Shown one piece after another: positions 53,876 through 63,975 of a stretch of 64,000 bases of DNA. Below the pieces are notes generated by a model that saw only the letters and a program-made list of their open reading frames with translations, was not told the DNA's origin and did not search any database. The first letter of the stretch is position 1. Each line of letters starts with the position of its first letter. The position numbers were made by a program, and so were the translations under genes. The DNA is taken from assembly GCA_964447535.1 (NCBI GenBank), contig CAYUST010000001.1:1-64000 (forward strand), read 5' to 3'. The DNA is from CAYUST01 sp964447535. Lineage in GTDB: Bacteria; Patescibacteriota; Gracilibacteria; Absconditabacterales; Absconditicoccaceae.

Positions 53876-54499
53876 CTATTCCTCATCAAAAGTCAAGTCT
53901 TTTTGTTGCAGATATGATGTGGAGAAAGAATTGATTATTTCTGTTAAAAAAAAAGAAGCGTCTCATGGAGCGCTTCTCGTTGGATTGCTTAGATACCACC
54001 AAGCAATGAGCCCGACGATCCCAGAAGCAACCTGGAAGTCGGCAAAAAATCTTTGTGTAACGCCTTTTTGGTAGATAATATAGGCAAATATGAAGTGGGA
54101 TACGGAGAGCCATATCCATCCCCAATAGTGATTCTTTTTGGCAAGCAGTGCAACTCCGAGGACCATCAACAATGAGCCAGCCCATTCCCAGATAGTATCC
54201 CAACCGCGAAAGGACCATGCGCCAATGAGTGTTAAAGCAATGAAGAGAAACTCTTTGTAATGTTTTGGCGTGACGGCTTCTTTGTCGTGGGCGAAATGAC
54301 CATAAATCATGTAGACAATGAGCCCTATTTCGACGGTGGCTACTATGAGCATATCGATATGAATCAGATAGATGATAGCGAGTGATGCTGCAATTATACC
54401 TATTCCCCAACTTGTTTTTTTGCCTATGAGGTAGAGGAGCTTGTTGATGAAAAATAATACAGCAACTACGATACTTAGTATGTGAAAGAACGTTTCCAT
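53876..54499 (-). CDS. PnuC-like multi-pass membrane protein with UGA inside a terminator
   Basis: About seven helices ('FHILSIVVAVLFFINKLLYL', 'SWGIGIIAASLAIIYLIHID', 'WGWIWLSVSHFIFAYIIYQK'), Trp-rich, resembling small PnuC-like or other nutrient permeases; no firm family. Thirteen glycines, all GGN. At 53963-53965 an in-frame UGA lies within a perfect intrinsic terminator (53946-53976). If UGA is Gly, the frame runs 29 residues further through the T tract to TAG (53876), giving 207 residues. If UGA stops, the protein has 178 residues. Coordinates follow code 25. Confidence 0.7.
53946..53976 (-). terminator. Intrinsic terminator overlapping coding sequence
   Basis: Minus-strand stem 'gaagcg'/'cgcttc' extended inside by 'ctc'/'gag', followed by nine T. 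It contains the in-frame UGA of the PnuC-like gene. Confidence 0.85.
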
Positions 54500-54589
54500 A
54501 TTTTTTAATTTTGAGAGCAGAATAATAATCAAAAGAAAAATTACAAGCCATATTATTGACTTATTTATATTAGATATATTTATAATTAT

Positions 54590-56299
54590 CTACTTCTTCC
54601 CTCTCTGCTCGTCCAAATAATGCAAAATCTGCTCTTTGGTGTTTCTCCCTGAGATATCTGTGAGGACTCGATCGAAGGCAAGGGCGAGGAGTTCTCCTAC
54701 TTCACGTCCTGGAGGAATGCCATAGGTGTCCATAAGTATGGTGCCGTCGATCGCAAGGTTGGATTGCGTAAACCTCCCTTCGGAGTCATAGAGATCATGG
54801 ATTTGCTGTTGCATAGCGAGTAGGCCATCTATTGCAGGTGGTTGCATAGGATTATATTGTCACATTCTGTCTGCTATGGCGAGATCAATCAGATTGTGGA
54901 CAAGTTCTATACCAGACTCACTTATTAATTTCCTCAATTTTTTGACAAGATTTTCTTCTTTGCCATCGAGAAGTTCTCATGGTCTATGATGCATGTTGAT
55001 ATATCGACAGACGGTGTCTATTTCTTTTTGAGAACAGCCGAGCGCGCGCAGATCGCTGGTAGCGAGTGGTACTCCGAGCGTAGTATGGTACATCTTGCCG
55101 GCAATAGGTAATTTTTTTTCTTCTTTGGATGGCATGAGTGAGTAGTAGTGATACTGCTCAGGCTTGCCTACATCATGATAGAGCATACCTAGTTTGCACA
55201 ACCGATCATCGTTGCGTGCTTGTAGAGCTTTGAGGCAAAGTAATGTATGACTATAGACATCAAAGGGATGATACCTCACCGGCTGAAGGACGTTTTTGGT
55301 GGCTGCCACTGCAGGGAAAAGTATGGGCAAAATACGTAGTTCGTCCAACAATGCTATATATCCGAACGGATCATGTGCACTAAATACTTTTTTGATTTCG
55401 ATATGCAGACGTTCTTTTGGCAAAGAGGTGAGGAGATAGTAACTTTTTTTCATCGCATTTCGCGTCGCTGGGTCTATATCAAAATAGTTGTTGGTACGCA
55501 GTTTTGCTAGATGTTGATTGAGGATATTGACGAATCTTACTCCTCTGATTATCCTCAGTGCATCTTCTCCAAATCTCAAGTGAGGATCTCCTACGGTACG
55601 AATCACGGGGTCGACCAAATCATTGAGGCCACCGTGGGGATCGATCAAGAAAAGTACGGGTCCATTCTGTTTCCCTTCGCCGACACTGACTATATCTTGA
55701 AAAAATTGTTGAGCGTGCTCTTCATTGAATGTACCATCAGGAAAAAGTAATTCGATATGCGCATGGTTTTGGATGATGACTACGTTGTGAGAAGCAAGAA
55801 AAATACTACCGTGTTGGGCGAGCAGTGCAAGGAGTTCGTGATCATCGGTCGCCGGCAGTGCGGGCTGTGTTGGCTGTAGCATAAATTGGTCAGGCGCACA
55901 GGCGAGGTAGAGGCAATTGATCGTGAAATCTCTACGTTTGCTATCTGCGAGTAGACTGGATGATCGGATGATTTCTTCGGGATGACGAAAGTCTTCATAA
56001 CCACCTTCGGTACGAAAAGGCGTGATCTCATAGTTGAGCTCTTTATCTATATGAGGAATAATAGTCATCGTGCCAAATTTCTCTGTTCTGAAGCGTGAAC
56101 ATGCATCATCGTGGATCAGTGATCGCACTTCATCGGGGTGTCATGACAAGGTGAGATCAATATCTTTGGGATCTTGCGTGATACCGAGCAATACATCTCT
56201 AATTGCTCCACCAACAAAAAAAACATCCTGAAACGTGAGAAACGAACTCAAGAGTTGCTTTTGTTGTGCAAATAAACGAAGTGAAGATCGAACTAACAT
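54590..56299 (-). CDS. cca: CCA-adding enzyme / tRNA nucleotidyltransferase with HD domain
   Basis: 569 residues. Nucleotidyltransferase motif 'FFVGGAIRDVLLG' with 'DPKDIDLTL' (GGxxR and DxD) near residues 27-50, 'RRDFTINCLY', 'RFGEDALRIIRGVRFV', and an HD-phosphohydrolase-type domain 'LGMLYHDVGKPEQYHYYS'. Adds or repairs the 3' CCA of tRNA. Longer than class II enzymes without HD domain. UGA-Gly joins the start ('TLSGHPDEV') and the C-terminal part ('HHRPGELLDG'). Confidence 0.93.
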
Positions 56300-56321
56300 G
56301 TTCTACAGTCAATACAAAACC

Positions 56322-56340
56322 CTACGGAGTAGCACCGTAG
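56322..56340. other. Hairpin upstream of infB
   Basis: Stem 'ctacgg'/'ccgtag', loop 7 bases, followed by 'ttgttt'. Between the divergent cca and infB genes. Confidence 0.45.
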
Positions 56341-56377
56341 TTGTTTGCTTATACCGAAATACGCACATTTTGCTAGC

Positions 56378-56405
56378 GGTGATTTCAAGGAAATCACCTT
56401 GTTTT
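56378..56405 (+). terminator. Terminator-like hairpin in the infB leader
   Basis: Perfect 9-base stem 'ggtgatttc'/'gaaatcacc', loop 'aag', then 'ttgtttt', 52 bases before the infB ATG. It might act as an attenuator. Confidence 0.6.
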
Positions 56406-56456
56406 CACGTATGAAATGCATACAGTGACGCGCAACAGTATTTTTCTTATTGCCAC

Positions 56457-58862
56457 ATGCCAAAAAAAGCAACCGCCCCTGTCAAAATAGTTGAGGAAAC
56501 CAGTATCTTCGGTGATGACGCTGGATTTTTGTCGTGATTGTGAATTGAAGTAGTCGCACCAACCAAGCAGAAAGAGGTAGAAGAACCCACTGAAGTAGAG
56601 AAAGTCACACCCAAGAAAACGACCAAAAAGAAAGATGCCCAGCCAGATACAGATATTGTCATGGCCAAAGAGCCTTTGATGCAAGCGAGAATTATCAGCA
56701 AATGACCCCAAAAAGTCGCTGCTACTCCTATTATCACCTCGCGCAAAAAAACTCCTCCAGCATCTACACCAACTAGCTCAACACCTCCACCTACCAAAAC
56801 AAAGCAACAAGCCAACAAAGAAGTAGACGAACTTATCGAAAAGAAATCACAAGCTGACTCATCGACGTTTGCGAGACCAAGTTTTGGTCAAGGAGGTAGA
56901 CCTGGAGGTGGTGGAGCGAGATCAAGATTCTGACAATGAGGACAAAGAAGACCTGGTGGAAGATCATCAGGGCCAGCTGGAGCAGCAATTCAAATATGAG
57001 CTCGTGGTCAAAATAGAGGCGCGACTCCCCAAGAAGCTGCCGTCAAAAAAGAAAAAACATACAAAGTCTCAGATAGTCTCAAGAAAAAAGGTACTATCAG
57101 TATGGGGGACAAAATTATCGTCAAAGAATTCTCCGAAAAAATGTGAGTCCCGTTGCCAGAAGTGATGAAAGTACTATTGTCCAACAAGATTGTCGTAGGT
57201 GCACAAGCGAGTATCGACTTCGATACTGCAACGCTCGTAGCAGCAGAATTCCAAGTAACGATCGAAAGAGAAAATGCACAGATGAATGTGAGTGATATTT
57301 TGTCATGAAATCTCCAATCTATTTTGGATCAGGATAAAGAGCGTGAGGATTTGATTCCTAGACCACCAATTGTGACGATCATGGGACACGTCGACCATGG
57401 CAAGACAAGATTACTTGATTACCTCAGAAAGACCAATGTCCTTGGAGGTGAAGCAGGTGGTATTACCCAGTCAATCGGTGCATCACAGATTATACACAAT
57501 GATCAACCGATTACCTTCATCGACACTCCTGGTCATGAACTTTTCACCTCATTGAGAGCAAGAGGCGCCAAAATTACCAATATCGTCGTGATTGTGATTG
57601 CAGCAGATGATGGCATCAAACCACAAACTATCGAAGCTATCAATCATGCCAAAGATGCACACGTGCCAATTATCGTAGCTATTACCAAAATTGATTTAGG
57701 TATTGGTAAGCTGGATGAGATAAAAGGACAGCTTGCAGAGCATGGACTTCAACCCGAAGAATGGGGTGGTGATGTGATGCTCGTGCCGGTATCAGCAGTG
57801 ACCTGACAAGGCATCAATGATCTTTTGGATTCTATTCTTCTTCAATACGAATTATTAACGCTTCGCTATAGTCCAAGTAGACCCGCAGTAGGCGTGGTGG
57901 TCGAAGCCAACAAAGATGCAAAACAATGAGTGACTACTACATTGTTGATTATGACGGGAACATTGCATGTTGGTGATGTCATCGTCATTCACAATACTTT
58001 TGGTAGAGTGAGAAGAATGCTCAATCGAAAAGGTGAAATTATCAAACAAGCAACCGCTGGTGATCCCGTGGTAATTTCTGGTATTCAAGATCTTCCCGAG
58101 CCAGGTAGACTCGCAGAAGTTGTTGCATCAGACAAAGAAGCAAACAAGAGAATTGAGTCACTCCAAGAACATGCACAAGTACATTCCAAGGATATCTTGA
58201 TGCAAACCATTGAAAAAATTGGCAAAGGTGACAAGGTACAACTCAAGCTTATTCTCAAGGCGGATAGTGTCGGTAGTTTGGAGGCACTCAAACATGCATC
58301 ACTCAAAGTCGCTCTACCAGAGACAGTTGATCTCAAGATAATTCATTCAGATGTGGGAGCAATTACTGATTCAGACCTTATCTTTGCTCAGGCATCTCAA
58401 GCGATTGTTATTGGATTTAATGTTGCAGTCAGTGGAATACTCAAAAAGAAAGCAACACAAATGGGTGTGCAAGCTAAATCGTATGATATTATTTATGAGT
58501 ATATTGATTTCCTAGAGTCCGTTCTCAAGTGAATGGTTGTGGTGGAGAAAGTGGAAGTAGTTATTGGTAAAATGGAAGTGCTAGGCGTCTTCTTTAGAAA
58601 AGCAAAAGATATGGTCATTGGGGGAAGAGTCCAAGAAGGGAGAGTCGTCAATGGTGCTAAATTTAGAGTCCGGAGAGCATCTGATCCTCAAGTAGATGCA
58701 CAAGGTGAACCAATGCCATTCACAACCTGACAAATTACTTCACTCCAAAAGGAACAAGAAAGCGTCAAAGAAGTGAGAGAAGGACATGATTGTGGTTTGA
58801 AGATCAAGGTAAGTAAAAAAATAGAACTAGGAGATGTCCTTGAATTCTTCATCATGGAATAA
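56457..58862 (+). CDS. infB: Translation initiation factor IF-2
   Basis: 801 residues. Low-complexity Lys/Pro/Thr and then Gly/Arg-rich N-terminal region (1-190, including 'GQGGRPGGGGARSRFGQGGQ'), IF2_N-like segment, then the G domain: 'IMGHVDHGKTRLLDYLRKTN', 'EAGGITQSIGASQI', 'DTPGHELFTSLRARGAKITN', 'TKID'. C-terminal domains bind fMet-tRNA. Nine or more UGA-Gly codons, some in the Gly/Arg tract and one in 'SAVTGQGI'. TAA stop. Confidence 0.97.
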
Positions 58863-58903
58863 TACTCTAGAGGAATTTGTTTCTTACTCGATTTTCTCTG
58901 CCT

Positions 58904-59461
58904 ATGAAAACGACGATACTTGCGGTAGGATTATGAAATCCAGGAGCACAATATCATTTGACGAGACACAACGCAGGTTGGTTGGCATTGGATATGCTGA
59001 CGGATTTTTTGGGTCTCACTAGTTTTTTGGAGGTCAAGAAATATGAGAGCACTATTGCGCAAGGCACCTACAAAAATGACCTTGCTGTTATGGCGGTCAA
59101 ACCTCAGACCTTTATGAATAAATCTGGTAATGCTGTAGCATCTATAGTCAATTTTTACAAAATTCCTCAGCGTCAAATCATCGTGTTGCATGATGATGTG
59201 GATTTACCCTTCGGTGCCTTCAAGCTCAAACGAGCTGGTAGTGACGGAGGACACAATGGCATCAAAAGCATCACACAACAACTCGGTACTGATCAGTATC
59301 GAAGATACAAAATTGGCATTGGTAGACCAACTCATCCTGCAATTGATATTGCAGATTATGTGCTTGGAAAATTTTCTGAAGAAGAGCATACACAACTCAA
59401 ACAAGCACAACACACCTTAGAAGTCAAACGAAAAGAGTTTGTCCGTAATGCAGCGTTATAA
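58904..59461 (+). CDS. pth: Peptidyl-tRNA hydrolase
   Basis: 185 residues. 'AVGLGNPGAQYHLTRHNAGW' carries Asn and the catalytic His; 'FMNKSGNAV', 'LHDDVDLPFGAFKLK' and 'GSDGGHNGIKSI' complete the site. Frees tRNA from peptidyl-tRNA. The second Gly of the invariant GLGNPG is UGA. Starts 41 bases after infB. Confidence 0.97.
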
Positions 59462-59489
59462 ATCAAATAATCAAATAACCAAAGTGCTA

Positions 59490-59580
59490 AGATGTCATCC
59501 TGAGGCGAAGCCGAAGGATCTCAGCGATTGTCAGCAATGAGATCCTTCACCCTTGCTTCGCAATGGGTTCAGGATGACGG
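59490..59580. repeat. Palindromic REP-like repeat
   Basis: Arms 'tcatcctgaggcgaagccga' and 'cgcaatgggttcaggatga' with inner arms 'ggatctcagc'/'gagatcc'. This 'GTCATCCTGAG...GGATCTC' element is a widespread intergenic repeat in many bacterial phyla. Between the pth stop and a convergent gene. Confidence 0.75.
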
Positions 59581-59581
59581 T

Positions 59582-60469
59582 TTAGTAGCCAATTTGGGGA
59601 TCGACGTAATTGGGGATTTCTCCAGGATCAAAGAATATTTTTTGGAATTTTGGGAGATCAGTAATGTCATAGGGAAGAGCAAAGTTGAAGATTCAGCTGA
59701 ATTCTTGATAGTTTACTTGATTGAGAGAATTGAGGTCCTTTTTGAGTTGATTCAATTGGTTGAGCATATCTGTTTCTAAGTATGCTTTGTGGGTCAAGAG
59801 CGCATCGAAATTTTGTTCGAGGATATATTGTCTTTTGCGAAGAATGCTTGCATGGGTACTTACTTTGTCTGCGAGATAACTATACGCGTTTGCATAGATT
59901 CTATTGGTAATATAACAAGGTGCTGCCTTAATAGATTGCTCAAGTCCTGCTTGCGTGTCTCCAGGAAGATTATTTTGAGCGCCAGCGAAGAAAAGTTGAT
60001 CTCCGCCATTTTTTTCGGTGAGACATTCTTGAGCTATTTGTTGATGGTCGAGCGCACGTTCTCTCAATGCTTGCGTGGTGTTCTGAATTTGTTCAAGTGT
60101 TTTAGAAACATGTTTGAGATGGGTGGTGAGAGCAAGTTTGGGATCACTACTTTCTTGGATGAGATCCAAAACATCTACTTGTATCAGTGATGAACCTACG
60201 GAGTAAAGATGGAGTGCTGACTTGATACTTGGATCATTTCAGAAACTTCATTCACCGAGTGAAATATTTGCAATTATAGTACCTACAGCAACATCATCTA
60301 CGCTACTTTGTTTGACATACGTCTCTCAGATTTTGATATTTTGATCTACCGTCCACACTTTAAAAAACGAAAATGAAACAGCCTGCTGAGCAGAAAGTAC
60401 ATATCGAAAGAGGAGTCAGATCAAGAAGGCGCCTACAAAGAGTCTCTTTTTTGTTTGTGTTCGTATCAT
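59582..60469 (-). CDS. Membrane-anchored exported protein, unknown
   Basis: 295 residues. N-terminal signal anchor 'RLFVGAFLILGLLFRYVLSA', a short beta-rich part with several UGA-Gly codons ('IANISLGEGSFGNDPSIKSA'), then a long helical coiled region ('KLALTTHLKHVSKTLEQIQN'). Pilin-like or chemoreceptor-like architecture, but no family recognised. The first ATG in the open frame is used. It reaches the edge of the REP-like repeat. The 223 bases upstream (60470-60692) hold the promoter of the next gene and AT-rich sequence. Confidence 0.75.
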
Positions 60470-60633
60470 CTCGTGGATGTTACTAAAGTAATCTACGCTC
60501 TAAGCATACGCCTGGCAACCATTTTTTGCCATTCTGGCACCTTTCAGAAGACGGAATAGATTGACTTACCTCTACTGTATGTTCTTATATATTAACTTTT
60601 TATGCATAAAACATCAAAATAGCCATATAAAAT

Positions 60634-60662
60634 TTGACAAATATATAAATTGTCAATAATAT
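60634..60662 (+). promoter_or_regulatory. Sigma70-like promoter
   Basis: TTGACA, 17-base spacer, TAATAT, 30 bases before the ATG of the secreted 3D-domain protein. Confidence 0.7.
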
Positions 60663-60692
60663 AACTATATACATTTATGAATACAGATACGT

Positions 60693-61925
60693 ATGAAAAC
60701 AAAAATCACCCTTAGCGCTCTTGTACTAGCCATTTCATGGTTTGGTTGGTCTACTTTTTCGGTGGAGGCAGGAACTGATCTTTCTGCATGTACCAAACAA
60801 ACATTCAGGATAACCGCATATTACTCCCCAAAAGCAGATCAACGCTATTTTTTCCAAGGAGATCATACTGCAGAAACTAGACTCAATGGGAATGGTACCC
60901 ATGGTGCTTCAGGAGCACCTGTTTTCAATGGCATGATCGCTGCTCCCAAAACATATGCATTTGGTACTCAAGTAGTATTTCCTTGATTTGGTATTGGCCA
61001 GGTCGAAGATAGAGGTGGTGCAATTGTGCAAAAGGGAGAGAGAGGTGAAGAATACGACAGACTAGATATTTGGCTCGGTGAAGGTGAAGAAGGCCTCAAA
61101 AGAGCAATTTCATTTGGTGTAGACTATATGGAAGGGTATGTCTGTCCTGAGGGAACTTCAAAAAAAGTAGGATGGGACTTGAAAGCATTCCCAATTGATC
61201 AAAACTTTTTCTTCAACAGCTTATGGATTATTCACTTGTGAGAGGGAAGAAAAGATCCTTGGGTATGGATGTTACAACGTTTGCTCCAACATCTCGAATA
61301 TTATACCGAAGATGAACTCACTTCTACCTATGACGAACCTACCAAACAAGCAGTGTGTTCATTCCAACAGGACGCATTAGGACTAGATGCAAGCAGTGTT
61401 TGGTGTGGCTATTTTGGTCCACAAACAAGAGGCGCATTATTGAGAGTGATCAAGAAAAAAGGTATTTATGATCTCTTTGCACAAAAAGATAACGACGAAA
61501 TTGCACTTGCAGGTCAAGAAACTATTGAAATAGTTGCACCAGAGGAAATACCTGTTGAAGAAAAGGTCACAGAACCTACACAACCAGAAGTTGAGGTTGT
61601 TCCTACTCCTGTAGCGGCACCAGAGGAAACAGACCCCTCACTCAATCAGAAAAATTCCCACTATCTCGCCATCGGAGATACGAGAGCATACCAATTCTTG
61701 GAAAACATCGCCCTAGGAACAGCTAATCGTGAGGTCAAAATGTTGCAAAGAAAGTTGCAATGGCTTGGATTCTACACAGATCCAATTAGTGGAGTCTACG
61801 ATACTACCACCGCACAAGCAGTCTACGCATTCCAGCTCCATCATAAACTCCTCAACGGTGATGAAAACCCCAAACTCTTCGGCTACTTCGGTCCTGCTAC
61901 AAGAGCAAAACTAAACAGTTTGTAA
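60693..61925 (+). CDS. Secreted 3D-domain protein with two peptidoglycan-binding domains
   Basis: 410 residues. Signal peptide 'LSALVLAISWFGWSTFSVEA', then a 3D (RlpA/MltA-like) domain: 'FRITAYYSPKADQ', 'GNGTHGASGAPVFNGMIAAP', 'FGTQVVFPGFGIGQVEDRGG' and 'DRLDIWLGEG', with the three Asp expected. Two PG_binding_1 domains follow, near residues 190-245 and 345-408 ('REVKMLQRKLQWLGFYTDPI'), separated by a Glu/Pro/Val linker. Likely acts on or binds cell-wall glycans. Two UGA-Gly codons, including 'VFPGFG'. Confidence 0.9.
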
Positions 61926-61978
61926 AATAGTTGAAATGTTGAAAGTGGAGGGTTGAAACTTGATCTATCACATATAAA

Positions 61979-62008
61979 AAAAATGAGGAGATGAGTCCTC
62001 ATTTTTCG
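61979..62008. terminator. Bidirectional intrinsic terminator
   Basis: Stem 'aaatgagga'/'tcctcattt' with A run before and T run after, between two convergent genes. Confidence 0.85.
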
Positions 62009-62025
62009 CTCTCAGTGAAAATTAA

Positions 62026-62202
62026 TTAATTTTGTTCAGGTGAAGTATTGGGGAAATGTTTGGTAAGATTATGGAAAAGTAGAGATGCGTAGATACCCTC
62101 AATAATATTAGTTTGTGGCTCCATGGCTTCATTGATTGAATTGAGATGATCAAAATCAGCTTCTGTGGTATCATGCATCCATTCTTGTGGAACTCAAGAC
62201 AT
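62026..62202 (-). CDS. Small unknown protein
   Basis: 58 residues, 'MSGVPQEWMHDTTEADFDHL' onwards, residue 3 being UGA-Gly. Acidic, His-containing, no motif recognised. TAA stop and its own convergent terminator support it as real. Confidence 0.55.
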
Positions 62203-62280
62203 CAGTGATTTGTAAATGATAAAAGATAGTTGACTTATAAGTATTTTATGATAAATTTCAAGAGGAGTTCCATATTTGTT

Positions 62281-62412
62281 CTCCCCTTAAGAAGGGAGGG
62301 TGCCCGAAGGGCGGAGGGGTTTTTAAATCCCCCGGCTCGTTTCACTCGCCACCCTACCCATACGGGCACCGAGGCCTTTCACCCTTACGGGTACTTCGCT
62401 AAAAGGGGGGAT
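62281..62412. repeat. GC-rich intergenic repeat with inverted ends
   Basis: Starts 'ccccttaagaagggag' and ends 'gctaaaagggggga', with inner motifs 'gtgcccgaagggcggagggg' and 'cccatacgggcaccgagg'. The 'CCCCTTA...GAAGGGCGGAGGGG' string is a common MITE-like filler in environmental genomes. Next to the glutamate dehydrogenase stop. The stretch 62203-62280 holds nothing else. Confidence 0.65.
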
Positions 62413-62426
62413 ACTCGTCTTGAATC

Positions 62427-63665
62427 TTACCGCCCTCTATCCTGCATCGCTTGGAGCAATCTTTCAATAGCTACTATGTACGCAGCGACTCTTCGAGAGA
62501 CGTTGTGTTGTTGGACTTTGGCATGGAGTGCATCAGTAGCATCTACCATGATTGCTTTGAGTCTCTCAAAGACTTCTTGTTTGCTTCGATAGTAGTTCGT
62601 GTTGTTTTGGACTTGTTCGAAGTAGCTCACGGTGACACCACCAGCATTTGCCAAGATGTCGGGCAGTACGGTGATATCTTTGGAGGTGAGAATTTTGTCT
62701 GCAGCTGGGGTAGTTGGTCCATTCGCAAGTTCAAGGATCACTTTGGCTTGCACCATTGGTGCATTGCTTTCGGTGATTTGAGATTCGAGGGCGGCTGGTA
62801 CGAGTACATGACATGGGAGAGCAAACAGCTCTTGTTCGGTGATGACATCTACTCCTTCACAAGTGATGACGGATTTATGTTGTGCTTTGATCTCCATGAT
62901 TTTTTTGACATCAAGTCAGGTTGCTTTGTAAATTGCTCCTTGTGAATCAGAAATAGCGGTTACTATAGCGCCTGCCTCAGATGCGAGCAGAGCGAAGTTG
63001 AGACCTGCATTCCCGGCTCATTGAATCACAATTGTTTTGCCAGCAAGTGATGTGTTGCTATAGCTCATAAATTGCTCGAGTACATACATGCCTCCCAGAG
63101 AAGTTGCGATATCTCTTCCTTTGCTACCACCAATGCTCAAAGGTTTACCCGTGATCACGCCAGGTTGTCGCTCACCCGTGAGTGTAGCAAACTCATCTGC
63201 CATCCAGCCCATGATCATACCATTAGTGTTTACATCGGGAGCGGGAACATCTTTGGTGGGTCAGATGTGTTGTCGGATCTGTTGGATATAGCCTCTTGAA
63301 AGTCTTTCGAGTTCTGCTCTAGAAAGTGTTTTGGGATCTACGATAATTCAGCCCTTTCCTCCGCCGAGGGGGAGATCTACGACAGCAGTTTTGAAACTCA
63401 TCCATGCGGAGAGTGATTTTACTTCGTCGAGACTGACTTGGGGATGATATCTAATACCGCCTTTGAATGGTCCTTTGACATCGACATGCTGACATCTCCA
63501 GCCTTGAAACGTACGCTCTGTCCCATCATCCATATTTATTGTTACGTTGGCTTCGATGATATTGCGATGCGTCAATAAGTGCGCCAATAAACGCTCTGGA
63601 AATCTATCTCCGAGATAGCCAGCGCTATGACGAATTTGTTCTTGGACTTGACCGAAGAGAGACAT
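62427..63665 (-). CDS. gdhA: Glutamate dehydrogenase (Glu/Leu/Phe/Val family)
   Basis: 412 residues. 'GPFKGGIRYHPQVSLDEVKS', catalytic 'DLPLGGGKGGIIVDP' with the active Lys, and NAD(P)-binding 'IVIQGAGNAGLNFALLASEA'. Converts glutamate to 2-oxoglutarate and ammonia. UGA-Gly occurs in GGGKGG and as the first Gly of GAGNAG. A substrate-level link between amino acids and central metabolism; no pathway partner is seen nearby. TAA stop. Confidence 0.95.
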
Positions 63666-63715
63666 GTATATCAAATAATCAAATAAACAAATAGCCAAAT
63701 TAACAAATCTGTTCC

Positions 63716-63835
63716 CCGTCATTGCGAGGAGTCCCAAAGGGACGACGTGGCAATCCACCTATTGGTTACCTGGATTTGCTATCCCTTCAGGGACTTCCCC
63801 TGCGAGGACTATGCCTTGACACTCAGAATGACATG
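63716..63835. repeat. Palindromic intergenic repeat ('GTCATTGCGAGGAG' type)
   Basis: Arms 'gtcattgcgaggagtccc' and 'gggacttcccctgcgaggac' with 'cgacgtggcaatcc' between and 'actcagaatgaca' at the end. A widespread family of bacterial intergenic repeats, seen upstream of gdhA. The remaining part of 63666-63900 is AT-rich with no gene. Confidence 0.65.
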
Positions 63836-63909
63836 CATACTTCAGCTCTTTATTTTCGTACTCTATCCAAAATCTCCCCACAAACAACACCAAATCTCCC
63901 TCATTTTTT

Positions 63910-63938
63910 TTGACAGAAACAATGTTTGCAAGTATACT
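63910..63938 (+). promoter_or_regulatory. Consensus sigma70 promoter
   Basis: TTGACA, 17-base spacer, TATACT. Transcription would start near 63945 and run out of the window. Confidence 0.8.
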
Positions 63939-63975
63939 TCATAGTGGCCTCTTTCTCTCTTTATTTGCACGGTGA

